The notes below the pieces were generated by a model, which searched no databases, was not told where the DNA came from, and worked only from the letters and a program-made list of their open reading frames with translations. From positions 1 through 37,248 of the forward strand of contig NZ_JACSPT010000024.1 of assembly GCF_014837015.1 (NCBI RefSeq): a stretch of 37,248 nt of DNA, given 5' to 3'. The stretch comes from Acinetobacter pecorum. GTDB taxonomy: Bacteria > Pseudomonadota > Gammaproteobacteria > Pseudomonadales > Moraxellaceae. Positions 1 to 8,428 of the stretch are shown piece after piece; the stretch's first letter is position 1; the number at the start of each line of letters is the position of its first letter. The position numbers and the translations under genes were made by a program.

Positions 1-73
1 AATCTTTTTCAGATTCAATCAATAATTGAACCGCTCTTTCTCTGATTTCAGGGGTATATTTTAATTTTGTCAT
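1..73 (-). CDS. IS3-family transposase OrfA, N-terminal fragment (partial at window edge)
   Basis: The minus strand from 73 downwards encodes MTKLKYTPEIRERAVQLL and a few more residues. This is the start of the small HTH-bearing OrfA protein of IS3-family elements, which binds the terminal repeats and is normally joined to the OrfB integrase by programmed frameshifting. Only about 24 residues are inside the window. The preceding inverted repeat (96-123) sits where the promoter/TIR of such elements lies. The call is made from the N-terminal motif plus the repeat. Confidence 0.75.
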   Translation of the reverse strand, partial: MTKLKYTPEIRERAVQLLIESEKD

Positions 74-123
74 CGGGATAGTCTCTCAGAATATTGACTC
101 TCCGACAAACCCAGTACGGTTCA
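1..123 (-). mobile_element. IS3-family insertion sequence, 5' end only (cut by window edge)
   Basis: The segment 96-123, read on the minus strand, begins TGAACCGTACTGGG and continues to GGAGAGTC. This is a typical IS3-family terminal inverted repeat ending in TGA/TCA. It is followed at once by an orfA-like start codon (73). Position 123 is therefore the outer boundary of the element, and chromosomal DNA begins at 124. The other end lies outside the window, so completeness and target duplication cannot be judged. From memory it resembles the IS1236 group of Acinetobacter; the exact name is uncertain. Confidence 0.75.
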
Positions 124-266
124 CAATGATTTTACATCAAGTTTATCATATAAGAATTTTAGAATCTGAATACTAATTTATTTTATAAATTGCCATCTAA
201 TCATATTCTTAATCAGGTAAGGTGATTCCAATATTTTACTAATAAGCAAATAATAAATCTTGAAAA

Positions 267-299
267 TTTCATTCTTGGAACGTTATTTCAAAATTGAAA
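267..299. promoter_or_regulatory. Candidate LvaR enhancer: two dyads upstream of the lvaA promoter
   Basis: Two 14-bp dyads, TTTCATTCTTGGAA (267-280) and TTTCAAAATTGAAA (286-299), fit TTTCA-N3-TTGAAA, with one mismatch in the first. Their centres are 19 bp apart, and the nearer one is about 54 bp from the -24 GG of the sigma-54 promoter at 345. The same pair, with almost the same spacing, recurs before lvaE (6317-6348). That recurrence is the main argument for a specific activator site. Assignment to LvaR is inference. Confidence 0.6.
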
Positions 300-344
300 T
301 CCATAGAATATGTTTAAGTTATTGTATTTTATATTAAATTTAAA

Positions 345-360
345 TGGCATGCTCCTTGCT
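345..360 (+). promoter_or_regulatory. Sigma-54 (-24/-12) promoter for lvaA operon
   Basis: TGGCATGCTCCTTGCT matches the RpoN consensus (TGGCAC/T-N5-TTGCA/T), with the essential GG (346-347) and GC (358-359) doublets separated by ten bases. It lies 27 bp before the lvaA start and downstream of two dyads. A sigma-54 activator gene (LvaR) lies in the same transcription unit, so positive autoregulation is likely. Confidence 0.85.
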
Positions 361-386
361 GAATTAGAAGTAAAAGGAGAGTTTCT

Positions 387-1391
387 ATGGATGGTTTACA
401 ACTTCAAAATTTGAGAAATCTTTTAGAAAAGCATCTCAATTTTACAACTGATTTACCGATGAATATAAAAAAGCTTAGCGGAGGAGCGATTCAGGAAAAT
501 TGGGCTATTTCTGGCAAATTAGATCAAGAAGATTATGAAATTGTGTTAAGAAAGAATGCGGCTACAGTGGTAGATGCAAGTTCTGGCCGTCAACAAGAAT
601 ATGAGTTATTAAAACGTTTATATGAACTGAATATTTGTGTGCCTCAACCTCTATTATTTGAAAAAAAAGATAATTTTCTTAATAGTGAATTTTTTGTGAT
701 GAATAAAATTTCTGGGGTTGCCGAAGGTCATAAATTAGTCCGCCTTAATCAACCAGACTTGCAATGTAAGATTCTGCAAGATATTGGGCATAAACTTGCC
801 GCTATTCATTTAATAGAATCTGATCCAGAAATTGAAAGAATCATTCAGAAGCCTCCAAAAGAAAATTATTTAAATCAACTTACAGAAGATCTTCATGAGC
901 AACTTCTTAAATTAAGAGAGCCTCGGCCGATACTTGAGTTTGCTCTTAGCTGGATGAAGCAGGAGCAGCCAGAAACAGATGATTTGGTTATTGTTCACGG
1001 TGATTACCGCACGGGAAATATCATGATTGATCATGATCATGTCTCCGGCATTCTGGATTGGGAATTTACCCATTGGGGAGATCGCCGGGAAGATATTGGC
1101 TGGTTCACTTCAAAATGCTGGAGATTTGGAAAAGAAGCTCAGGTCGCCGGTGGGATCGGTTCTTATAAAGATTTTATGCAGGCTTATTCCCAAGTTTCGG
1201 ATATTTATATTCCAGAGTTTGAGCTGAAATTTTGGCATGTTTTATCGCATGTCCGTTGGGCAATTATTGCGATACAGCAAGCCAACCGGAATCTGAGTAA
1301 TGCGCGTCCTTCTCTGGAATTAGCGCTAACAGCGTTTTTAGTGCCTCAATTAGAAAAAAATATTCTCGACATAATTGGTGATAAAGAATGA
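387..1391 (+). CDS. lvaA: LvaA-like phosphotransferase (4-hydroxyacyl-CoA kinase subunit)
   Basis: 334-residue protein of the aminoglycoside-phosphotransferase-like kinase family, similar to the kinase part of ACAD10/ACAD11. The Brenner motif HGDYRTGN is at 204-211, giving the catalytic Asp, and the metal-binding DWE is at 224-226. In the lva pathway LvaA, helped by LvaB, phosphorylates the 4-hydroxyl of 4-hydroxyvaleryl-CoA so that LvaC can remove it. The start is backed by the ribosome site AAAGGAGAG just upstream and by the sigma-54 promoter at 345. It overlaps the next gene by 4 bp (ATGA). The family call is firm. The levulinate role rests on the surrounding set of genes, and the natural substrate could be another 4-oxo or 4-hydroxy acid. 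Confidence 0.8.
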   Translation: MDGLQLQNLRNLLEKHLNFTTDLPMNIKKLSGGAIQENWAISGKLDQEDYEIVLRKNAATVVDASSGRQQEYELLKRLYELNICVPQPLLFEKKDNFLNSEFFVMNKISGVAEGHKLVRLNQPDLQCKILQDIGHKLAAIHLIESDPEIERIIQKPPKENYLNQLTEDLHEQLLKLREPRPILEFALSWMKQEQPETDDLVIVHGDYRTGNIMIDHDHVSGILDWEFTHWGDRREDIGWFTSKCWRFGKEAQVAGGIGSYKDFMQAYSQVSDIYIPEFELKFWHVLSHVRWAIIAIQQANRNLSNARPSLELALTAFLVPQLEKNILDIIGDKE

Positions 1392-1714
1392 ATCAGGAAA
1401 GAATTATACAGCTTATTGAAGCGGGACAATCACTGTTAAAGCATGAACTGCAATTAAAGCATCCTGAGTCAAAGTACAGCTTATTAATGCTGCAGCGCAG
1501 TTTTCAAATCTTAAAAAATTATATTGAATCTCAGTCAGAACAAGAGCAAAAACAGCTGGATATTTATCAGAATTATTTTCATTTTCCTATCACTAATGTA
1601 GTTCAGAGTGCTGACCAGTTATGTGTTGAGATGAGGGAAAATTTCGATATGCAGGCACTTGCAGTCTTGGAGCAGCTGAATCAACTGGAGCTGGAAATAA
1701 TTAAAGCAGGTTAA
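1388..1714 (+). CDS. lvaB: LvaB-like small partner protein (DUF6285)
   Basis: 108 residues, mostly amphipathic helix (many Leu, Gln, Glu), with no signal peptide or membrane segment. Position and size fit the DUF6285 protein that follows the phosphotransferase in lva and ACAD10/11-type clusters. There it is reported to stimulate LvaA kinase activity. The start overlaps the lvaA stop (ATGA, 1388-1391), which implies translational coupling and a matched supply of the two proteins. No catalytic motif is visible. The call is mainly by synteny and general character, as I cannot run a profile search. Confidence 0.65.
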   Translation: MNQERIIQLIEAGQSLLKHELQLKHPESKYSLLMLQRSFQILKNYIESQSEQEQKQLDIYQNYFHFPITNVVQSADQLCVEMRENFDMQALAVLEQLNQLELEIIKAG

Positions 1715-1717
1715 ATT

Positions 1718-2455
1718 ATGAAATATATAAGGCTTTATCTGGTTCGGCATGGACATGTTCAATATTTTGACGAACAACATCAACCTGTTAATCCCAAATA
1801 TGCTGCTTTATCCACGCAGGGTGAACAGCAAATACAGTTGCTTGCTGAACAATTAAAAGCAATTCAGATGGATCAGATTTTTTCTTCAACTATGCCGCGC
1901 TCTATCCAAACGGCCGAGATTCTATCTTCTGCCCAAAAGAATCCAATAATTCATTCCTTTGATGAGATTAGGGAAATTAAATCAGGACGTCTCAAGAATA
2001 TTCCTGATGACCAGGCTGAAATTTTAATCAGAAAAGCATATTACCCGAAAAAATATGCATTAAAAGATTTTTTACTAGGCGAGGCATGGTCTTCCTTTGA
2101 ACAACGTATAACCCACTGGTTTGAGGCAATGCTGTTGCAGGAATTTCAAGCAAAGCATCAGCATATTCTTGTTTCTTCACATGATGCTGTGAATCGAATC
2201 GTACTGAACTGGATATATGGCTTAAAGGGCCAAGATGTTCAGGTTCAGGAACAAAATTATGCATGTTTGAATATTGTAGATTTCTATATTGAGGATCAGA
2301 AAATCCAAGAAACCCGTATCTTACTGCAGAATTTCACTGCTCATAACATATTAAAGATCAACGAATCTGGAAATGCTTTAGATCATGTCTATGAAATGTA
2401 CATGAAAGCAAATGGATTTAAAAAATCAAACGGATTGAAAGGGGAAGTAGCATGA
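1718..2455 (+). CDS. Histidine phosphatase family protein (phosphoglycerate-mutase-like)
   Basis: 245 residues. The RHG signature of the histidine phosphatase superfamily is at the N-terminus (LVRHGHV, residues 8-14), with the phospho-accepting His inside. The second catalytic His is probably in SSHD (about residue 150). The protein is cytosolic, with no signal peptide. It begins 3 bp after lvaB and overlaps lvaC by 4 bp, so it is an integral operon member. The P. putida lva operon, as I recall it, has no such gene. Because the pathway makes a 4-phospho-acyl-CoA intermediate, the enzyme might act on that or on a stalled by-product, but this is inference. A role as a general sugar-phosphate phosphatase is equally open. 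Confidence 0.8.
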   Translation: MKYIRLYLVRHGHVQYFDEQHQPVNPKYAALSTQGEQQIQLLAEQLKAIQMDQIFSSTMPRSIQTAEILSSAQKNPIIHSFDEIREIKSGRLKNIPDDQAEILIRKAYYPKKYALKDFLLGEAWSSFEQRITHWFEAMLLQEFQAKHQHILVSSHDAVNRIVLNWIYGLKGQDVQVQEQNYACLNIVDFYIEDQKIQETRILLQNFTAHNILKINESGNALDHVYEMYMKANGFKKSNGLKGEVA

Positions 2456-3612
2456 AAACATTATCTCAGGATTTGATCGAACTGCAGCAAAAAGTACGTC
2501 ATTTTATTGAACATGAAATAAAACCTTTTGAGAATGATCTTCGTCAGGATAGCCATGGCCCAAGTAATGAATTGCGCGTAGAACTAATTGAAAAAGCCAG
2601 ACAATATAATTTGCTGACACCTCACGCAAGCTTAGAAATGGGTGGTCAAGGCTGGACACATTTGCAGAAAGCTGTTGCCTTTGAAGAGGCGGGCTATTCA
2701 CCGCTTGGCCCCATTGCCATGAATATTCATGCGCCAGATGAAGGCAATATCCATCTCATGGATATTGTGGCAAATGAATCACAAAAAAAGCGGTGGTTGC
2801 AGCCGATGGTAGAAGGGAAAATCCGTTCTTGTTTTGCAATGACTGAACCAGCGCCTGGTGCAGGCTCTGACCCTTCAATGCTGCTTACCACCGCTGTACA
2901 GGACGGTAATGATTATATTATCAATGGAAGAAAATGGCTGATTACTGGAGCAGACGGGGCTGAAGTCGCCATTATTATGGCAAAAATGGAAGATGGCTCT
3001 GCTTCCATGTTTCTCACGGATACCTCTGCTGATGGCTTTATTCTTGAAAAAAATATGAATGCTATGGATTCCTGCTTTGCAGGGGGGCATGGAATACTCC
3101 GCTTTGAGAATTTAAGGATTCCCAAAGAAAATGTATTAGGTGAAACAGGTAAAGGATTTAAATATGCTCAGGTTAGGCTTGCACCGGCACGTTTAACCCA
3201 TTGTATGCGCTGGTTAGGGCAGGCGCGCCGTGCACATGATATAGCTACTGAATATGCTAGAGAAAGGCAGTCTTTTGGGCAGCGTCTAGGTGATCATCAA
3301 GGCGTCGGTTTTATGTTGGCTGATAATGAACAGGATCTTTTAACTACACGTTTGTCCATCCATTATTGTGCACAGGTTCTGGATATGAATGACAAGGCGA
3401 ATTATGAATCCAGCCTAGTTAAGGTGATTAGTTCTGAAAATATCTGGAAAATTATTGATCGCAGCTTGCAGATATTGGGTGGGCAAGCCATCACAGATGA
3501 AAATCTCGTCTGTAAAATTTTCAAAGATGCACGTGGATTCAGAATATATGATGGTGCCAATGAAGTTCATCGCATGAGTATTGCTAAAAAGTTGATGAAT
3601 AGAAAAATCTAA
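2452..3612 (+). CDS. lvaC: LvaC-like acyl-CoA dehydrogenase (ACAD10/11 type)
   Basis: 386-residue flavoprotein with the full acyl-CoA dehydrogenase layout: an N-terminal helical domain, the middle beta-domain motif FAMTEPAPGAGSDPSM (about 125-140), the helix with ARERQSFGQ, and a C-terminal LGGQAITDE segment. Ordinary enzymes have Glu in the IYEGT motif, but here it is IYDGANEVH (Asp 367). An acidic Asp at this place is, as I recall, typical of the ACAD10/11 branch. In the lva pathway this enzyme eliminates phosphate from 4-phosphovaleryl-CoA to give pentenoyl-CoA, which then enters beta-oxidation. It overlaps the phosphatase gene by 4 bp and is followed 26 bp later by lvaD. Confidence 0.8.
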   Translation: MKTLSQDLIELQQKVRHFIEHEIKPFENDLRQDSHGPSNELRVELIEKARQYNLLTPHASLEMGGQGWTHLQKAVAFEEAGYSPLGPIAMNIHAPDEGNIHLMDIVANESQKKRWLQPMVEGKIRSCFAMTEPAPGAGSDPSMLLTTAVQDGNDYIINGRKWLITGADGAEVAIIMAKMEDGSASMFLTDTSADGFILEKNMNAMDSCFAGGHGILRFENLRIPKENVLGETGKGFKYAQVRLAPARLTHCMRWLGQARRAHDIATEYARERQSFGQRLGDHQGVGFMLADNEQDLLTTRLSIHYCAQVLDMNDKANYESSLVKVISSENIWKIIDRSLQILGGQAITDENLVCKIFKDARGFRIYDGANEVHRMSIAKKLMNRKI

Positions 3613-3638
3613 AATTAAGTTTTCAAGGATGAATAAAC

Positions 3639-4403
3639 ATGTTCAATATAAAAGATAAGAATATTATTGTGACTGGCGCCTCAAGTGGGCTAGGGCAGCA
3701 TATCGCTGAGTTTTATGCTCAGCAGGGCGCTAATATTGTGATCTGCGCGCGCCGTGAAAAACGCCTAGAGCAATTAAAAGATAAATTGGAACAGCTGTAT
3801 CAGGTCAAAGTATATAGTTATGCTTTTGATATTAATGACCGCATAGCTGTTCAGCGAATGCTGCAAGACCTTAAGGAAAAACAGATACCTGTTCATGTAT
3901 TAATTAACAATGCGGGTGTAGGTGATTCTAAGCGCTTTTTGGATTATAACGATCAAGATTGGGATACCATTGTTGGGACTAATTTAAAAGCTCCGTGGAT
4001 GTGTGCACAAGAAGTCGCATCGTATATGCAAGCACAGAAAACCGCTGGGTCAATTATTAATATCACTTCTATACTGTCTGAAACTATTAATTTGGGTGTA
4101 TCACCTTATTGCGCATCTAAAGCAGGGCTGAAGCACCTCACCGAGGTAATGGCAGTGGAACTGGCGCGTTTTAATATCCGGGTGAATGCGATTGCGCCAG
4201 GATATATGGTGACCGAAATTAATGAAGACTATTTAAAAAGTGATGCTGGCCAAACAATTTTAAAAAGAATTCCCATGCGTAGATTTGTGGAATTTTCAGA
4301 TTTAAATGGTGCATTATTACTGTTAGCATCAGAAGCGGGTCGAGGAATGACCGGCATTGAAATTAAAGTGGACTGCGGGCACAGCTGTTCACCAATATCA
4401 TAG
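3639..4403 (+). CDS. lvaD: LvaD-like short-chain dehydrogenase/reductase
   Basis: 254-residue classical SDR. The cofactor loop TGASSGLG is at 12-19, NNAG at 90-93, and the catalytic Ser/Tyr/Lys are Ser144, Tyr157 and Lys161 (YCASK). ARRE after beta-2 suggests NADP(H) preference. In the lva pathway LvaD reduces the 4-keto group of levulinyl-CoA to 4-hydroxyvaleryl-CoA, the substrate of LvaA. It has a good ribosome site (AAGGATG) ahead of the start and lies 13 bp before lvaR, so it is in the same operon. The family call is firm; the substrate is taken from context. Confidence 0.8.
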   Translation: MFNIKDKNIIVTGASSGLGQHIAEFYAQQGANIVICARREKRLEQLKDKLEQLYQVKVYSYAFDINDRIAVQRMLQDLKEKQIPVHVLINNAGVGDSKRFLDYNDQDWDTIVGTNLKAPWMCAQEVASYMQAQKTAGSIINITSILSETINLGVSPYCASKAGLKHLTEVMAVELARFNIRVNAIAPGYMVTEINEDYLKSDAGQTILKRIPMRRFVEFSDLNGALLLLASEAGRGMTGIEIKVDCGHSCSPIS

Positions 4404-4416
4404 GAAGATAAGTAGC

Positions 4417-6300
4417 ATGCTGAGTCAGAAGCCAATTAATATTTTGGTAAGTTATATTAAAACCCCATCTATTAATGGCTTTCGAGCCCTAGCGGAACAG
4501 ACCATTGAAAAAGTACAGTCAGACAAAATTGGTTTTGTTGAATGCCATATTTCTGATGTGTTGGAAGTGGCACAACAACTTGTTAAAAATGGCAGCGAAA
4601 TTTTACTCTGTACAGGTGCAACTGCCCATTATCTGCAAAGAAAGCTGCCTATTGAGTTGCATACTATACGTACTGGAGCCTTTGACGTCATCCAGGCGAT
4701 TTCAAATTTAAAGCAATATCAGAAAATTGCATTATTGGGAAATGCTTCCAGTGTAAATTTGACCCAGTATTCCGATGTTTTCGCCCTGAAGGTTCAACAG
4801 TTTAGTTATGATTCTTATCTGGCTGCAAAGAAGGCTGTACAGCAGGCTCAGCAGCAAGAATTTGATGCGGTAATTGGTTCACCTGTTGCTGTAGAAATGG
4901 CTTTAGGTATGAATATGGCTGCACAGCTGGCGATTAGCAGTAATTCATTACAAGATCATTTATATAGTGCTCTGCAGCGTTTAGATAAAATACGTGCGGA
5001 AAAGCAACATACGCAAAGATTAAATGAGATTTTTAACCAGCTGACGGATGGGATTTGCTGTATTTCTGACACAGGAAATATTCTTTTTATTAATCAGTCG
5101 ATGACAGCCTTACTGAACTTGGATCTAACCCAAGTCTTGAATAAATCGGTCTATTCCATTTTCCAGAATCTGGATTTGAATGTAGAGAAAAGTCATCAGG
5201 TTTTGTCAGTAGGAGCAAAAAAATTAGCCGTACATTTATCTGCACTGAAAAATGAATATATAGACGGCTTTATTCTTAGTGTGCAGGATTTAGATGCTTT
5301 TGAAAAATCCAGCAGCGAATTCAGAAAGGTTTCTACACGAAAATTTAATATTCGTTATAGTTTTTCAGACCTTATTACTGAGGATCCAGCTTTTGTTCAA
5401 AGTATAGAATTGGCCAAACAATATGCCAAAACGGAAGCAACGATTCTAATTACCGGTGAAAGTGGCACAGGCAAGGAACTATTGGCACAAAGCATTCATC
5501 ATTATAGCTCAAGAGCCAAAGCGCCTTTTGTTGCAATTAACTGTGCTTCTTTTCCAGAAAGCATTTTGGAAAGTGAATTATTTGGTTATGAAGAGGGGGC
5601 TTTTACCGGGGCGAAGAAAAATGGAAAAGTAGGACTGATTGAGGCGGCCCATAATGGCACCTTATTTTTAGATGAAATCGGTGATATGCCCCTGCATCTT
5701 CAGACACGTTTTTTAAGGGTGCTGCAAGAAAAACAAATTAACCGCTTAGGTTCAATCGTGAGTCATCAGGTTAATATCCGGGTTCTGGCCGCTACTCATT
5801 CAAATCTGGAAGAGAAGGTAAATAAAGGTGAGTTCCGAGCTGACCTATATTATCGATTAAATATTTTAAGAGTATTTGTGCCAGCGCTGAAGCAGCGCCG
5901 TACCGATATCATGGCGCTAACAAAACATTTTCTTCGGAAGCATCATCTGGATATAGAGGCACTGCCAGATTACTTGAAAAAGGCTTTGCAAAAATATCAT
6001 TGGCCTGGAAATATTCGGGAACTTGAAAATATTATAGAAAGATTTGCAGTGATAAGCAGATTAGACAGAGAAATATTCAATCAGCAGATTGTTGAAAAGC
6101 ACATTCCAGAAATTTTTCAAAACTATGATTTCTTGGTATCTGAACAAGCAAACCCCTTAAAAGAAGTAAAAATAAATCAGGAATTACAGTTAATCCAGCA
6201 GGCTATAGATGCAGCCAATGGAAATCTTGATGCGGCTGCCCAAAATTTAAATATCAGCCGCACAACCCTATGGCGCAAGATGAAAATGTTAAAAGCCTAA
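4417..6300 (+). CDS. lvaR: LvaR-like sigma-54-dependent activator (PrpR_N, AAA+, Fis HTH)
   Basis: 627 residues. Order: a PrpR-type sensory domain (about 5-185), a PAS-like segment (about 205-300), the AAA+ domain with Walker A GESGTGKE (347-354), the sigma-54 contact loop GAFTGA (394-399) and Walker B LFLDEIGD, then a C-terminal Fis-type helix-turn-helix (SRTTLWRKM, last 15 residues). I start it at 4417, not at the upstream in-frame ATG 4357, because AGGAAG precedes 4417 and the family starts there. It lies inside the operon it should control, after lvaD. Targets are presumably the two sigma-54 promoters at 345 and 6392. PrpR_N domains sense small acids or acyl-CoAs, which fits a levulinate-type inducer. 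Confidence 0.85.
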   Translation: MLSQKPINILVSYIKTPSINGFRALAEQTIEKVQSDKIGFVECHISDVLEVAQQLVKNGSEILLCTGATAHYLQRKLPIELHTIRTGAFDVIQAISNLKQYQKIALLGNASSVNLTQYSDVFALKVQQFSYDSYLAAKKAVQQAQQQEFDAVIGSPVAVEMALGMNMAAQLAISSNSLQDHLYSALQRLDKIRAEKQHTQRLNEIFNQLTDGICCISDTGNILFINQSMTALLNLDLTQVLNKSVYSIFQNLDLNVEKSHQVLSVGAKKLAVHLSALKNEYIDGFILSVQDLDAFEKSSSEFRKVSTRKFNIRYSFSDLITEDPAFVQSIELAKQYAKTEATILITGESGTGKELLAQSIHHYSSRAKAPFVAINCASFPESILESELFGYEEGAFTGAKKNGKVGLIEAAHNGTLFLDEIGDMPLHLQTRFLRVLQEKQINRLGSIVSHQVNIRVLAATHSNLEEKVNKGEFRADLYYRLNILRVFVPALKQRRTDIMALTKHFLRKHHLDIEALPDYLKKALQKYHWPGNIRELENIIERFAVISRLDREIFNQQIVEKHIPEIFQNYDFLVSEQANPLKEVKINQELQLIQQAIDAANGNLDAAAQNLNISRTTLWRKMKMLKA

Positions 6301-6316
6301 CTGCCAGCTCCAAGAA

Positions 6317-6348
6317 TTTCACAATTGAAAACAGTTTCATCTTTGAAA
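6317..6348. promoter_or_regulatory. Candidate LvaR enhancer: two dyads upstream of the lvaE promoter
   Basis: TTTCACAATTGAAA (6317-6330) and TTTCATCTTTGAAA (6335-6348) both fit TTTCA-N3-TTGAAA. Their centres are 18 bp apart, and the nearer one is about 52 bp from the -24 GG at 6393. The arrangement closely repeats that before lvaA (267-299), whereas the DNA between the sites is not similar. Binding by LvaR is inferred. Confidence 0.6.
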
Positions 6349-6391
6349 AAATATAAAAACATAAGTCACTGATAATTAATGATTAAAAAAT

Positions 6392-6407
6392 TGGCATCAT
6401 AGTTGCA
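6392..6407 (+). promoter_or_regulatory. Sigma-54 (-24/-12) promoter for lvaE operon
   Basis: TGGCATCATAGTTGCA fits the RpoN consensus, with GG at 6393-6394 and GC at 6405-6406, ten bases apart. It lies 47 bp ahead of the lvaE start in the only sizeable gap between the two halves of the cluster. This indicates a second LvaR-driven transcript for lvaE, the DUF485 gene and the symporter. Confidence 0.85.
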
Positions 6408-6453
6408 ATATTAGTATTCAGACTCAATTGGGAAATTGTGCAAGGATATAATA

Positions 6454-8091
6454 ATGATGAATGGACTGATGATGTATTGCAATTTAAACATTACTTCAAT
6501 TATGCGGCATGCAATGATGGTTCATGCTGAGCAGCAAATTGTTTCCTTAAAATCAGATGGTATTAGTGTACATCGTTATACTTACCGCGATGCTTTTAAA
6601 CGTGTGGCTCAGTTCGCACATGTCCTTGATCAATTAAATATTTCTCAAAATGCCAAAGTCGGTACATTGGCTTGGAATACATATCAGCATATGGAACTGC
6701 ATTATGCCATTCCATGTTCTGGGCGTATTTATCATACGATTAATCCTAAACTGTTACCGGAGCAGATCAAGCAGATTATTTGTGATGCGAAAAATGAAGT
6801 TTTGATTGTTGAACCTGAGAATGTGCCGTTACTAGAAAGCCTGTATCCGAGCTTTTCATCATTTCTTAAGGAAATTATTGTCCTAGGAGATATTGATCCA
6901 AACCTTAAAGCCAGTTTTCGGTTTAGTTTCTATGAAGATTTAATCCAATTTCAGCCTGAAAGCTATGAATGGCCGGATATACCAGAATTGCAAGCCAGCG
7001 GTTTATGTTATACATCTGGAACGACAGGAAAACCAAAAGGTGTTCTTTATTCACATCGCAGTACTGTACTGCATGCATTAACGTTAAGCATGGTTGAAGT
7101 GGTAGGATTGCATTCGCAAAGCACCATGATGCCTATGGTTCCGCTTTATCATATCAGTGCTTGGGATATGCCTTTCAATGCCATTCTGTGCGGGGCAAAA
7201 ATAGTCTGGCCAAACCAGTTTGCAGGACAGACTGAGAAAATGACGGCACTGATGCAGGCAGAAAATGTCAATATTTCTATGGCTGTGCCGACTGTATGGA
7301 CCTCGATAAAAACATATTTACAGCAGAATCCAGACTTAAAGCTTAATCTTAAACGGGCTATTTCAGGCGGTTCAGCCGCACCGCTTGCATTAATCAAAAG
7401 TATGCGGGATTTAGGCATTCAGCTCGAAAATGGCTGGGGTATGACAGAAACCAGCTCTTTGGGAGCTATTAATCAGACACAGCTTATTCGTGAACCTGAA
7501 CAGTTTGACCAGCAGGCAATCAAATGCGGCCGGCCGATATTTGGCTTGCAAATGCGTTTGAAGCATTTTGATGGAACGGTACTTGAACATGACGGCATTC
7601 AGGAGGGGGTTCTCGAATTAAGAGGCCATACGGTGGTGCAGCAATATATCAATAGCTCTGAGGATCAGAAGCATTCACAAGCTGAAGACCTTTGGTTTGA
7701 TACAGGAGATATAGCCACGATAGACAAACATGGCTATATGCATATTACTGACCGCGCCAAAGACATGATTAAATCAGGAGGAGAGTGGATCAGCAGCGTT
7801 GAAGTTGAAAACGCAGCAATGGGATATCACAAAGTTCATGAAGCTGCGGTAATTGCAGCAGAACATCCGAAATGGGGAGAACGTCCTTTATTAATTGCGG
7901 TTGCAAAGAATAACGAATCGATAAGTCATGAGGAGATTATTCATTATTTGTCGGGCTATCTGCATAAATGGGCTTTGCCTTCAGCAACTATCTTGGTCAA
8001 AGAAATACCTCATACACCTACAGGAAAAATTAGTAAAAAACAATTAAGGGAACGCTATCACGATTATTTTCAGCAATTAAATGCCGTATGA
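6454..8091 (+). CDS. lvaE: LvaE-like acyl-CoA synthetase (AMP-forming, AlkK-like)
   Basis: 545 residues, the usual size of medium-chain AlkK-type acyl-CoA ligases. Motifs: the P-loop [10 protein letters not shown] (187-196), GWGMTETSS (about 327-335), the DTGD hinge region with [17 protein letters not shown], and the C-terminal catalytic Lys in TGKISKK (about 525). It would activate levulinate (or another short/medium acid) to the CoA thioester, the first step of the pathway. I choose ATG 6454, which has AAGGA seven bases upstream, over the in-frame TTG at 6436. It sits behind its own sigma-54 promoter. General fatty-acid activation is an alternative, but the context favours the lva role. Confidence 0.8.
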   Translation: MMNGLMMYCNLNITSIMRHAMMVHAEQQIVSLKSDGISVHRYTYRDAFKRVAQFAHVLDQLNISQNAKVGTLAWNTYQHMELHYAIPCSGRIYHTINPKLLPEQIKQIICDAKNEVLIVEPENVPLLESLYPSFSSFLKEIIVLGDIDPNLKASFRFSFYEDLIQFQPESYEWPDIPELQASGLCYTSGTTGKPKGVLYSHRSTVLHALTLSMVEVVGLHSQSTMMPMVPLYHISAWDMPFNAILCGAKIVWPNQFAGQTEKMTALMQAENVNISMAVPTVWTSIKTYLQQNPDLKLNLKRAISGGSAAPLALIKSMRDLGIQLENGWGMTETSSLGAINQTQLIREPEQFDQQAIKCGRPIFGLQMRLKHFDGTVLEHDGIQEGVLELRGHTVVQQYINSSEDQKHSQAEDLWFDTGDIATIDKHGYMHITDRAKDMIKSGGEWISSVEVENAAMGYHKVHEAAVIAAEHPKWGERPLLIAVAKNNESISHEEIIHYLSGYLHKWALPSATILVKEIPHTPTGKISKKQLRERYHDYFQQLNAV

Positions 8092-8116
8092 ATTCATCAA
8101 AAAAAGGATTTTTGAT

Positions 8117-8428
8117 ATGTCAAAAAATGTAGAAATTGCCATTATTCAAAATATGAAATTCAAGGATATGGTTAGAGCGCGTAATCGTTTTGCCATGTGG
8201 TTAAGTATAGTCATTCTATTTATCTATTTTTTATTCATTGGTATAGCTAGCTTTTATCCTCAACTTCTTGCTCAAACAATGGGAGATCGGGTTCTTACTG
8301 TTGGAATGCCAATGGCAGCATTAGTCATCATTATAAGCTGGCTCATTACTGGTATATATATTTACATTACAAATCAGCATTTCGATCGCATCAAGGAAGA
8401 ACTGAAGCGGGAGTATCAATATGAATAA
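8117..8428 (+). CDS. DUF485 small inner-membrane protein
   Basis: 103 residues with two predicted membrane helices (about 30-52 and 66-90) and charged ends, the standard shape of DUF485 proteins. These are nearly always encoded just before an acetate-type solute:sodium symporter, as here, where the next gene overlaps by 8 bp. It is probably an accessory subunit of that transporter and corresponds by position to LvaF. The start at 8117 is chosen because AAAAAGGAT lies just upstream, while the longer in-frame start (8081) would overlap lvaE. Confidence 0.8.
   Translation: MSKNVEIAIIQNMKFKDMVRARNRFAMWLSIVILFIYFLFIGIASFYPQLLAQTMGDRVLTVGMPMAALVIIISWLITGIYIYITNQHFDRIKEELKREYQYE

Noticed and set aside
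4357..4416. Upstream in-frame start of the sigma-54 activator
   Set aside because: It overlaps lvaD, adds 20 unrelated residues and lacks a ribosome site, while ATG 4417 has AGGAAG upstream.
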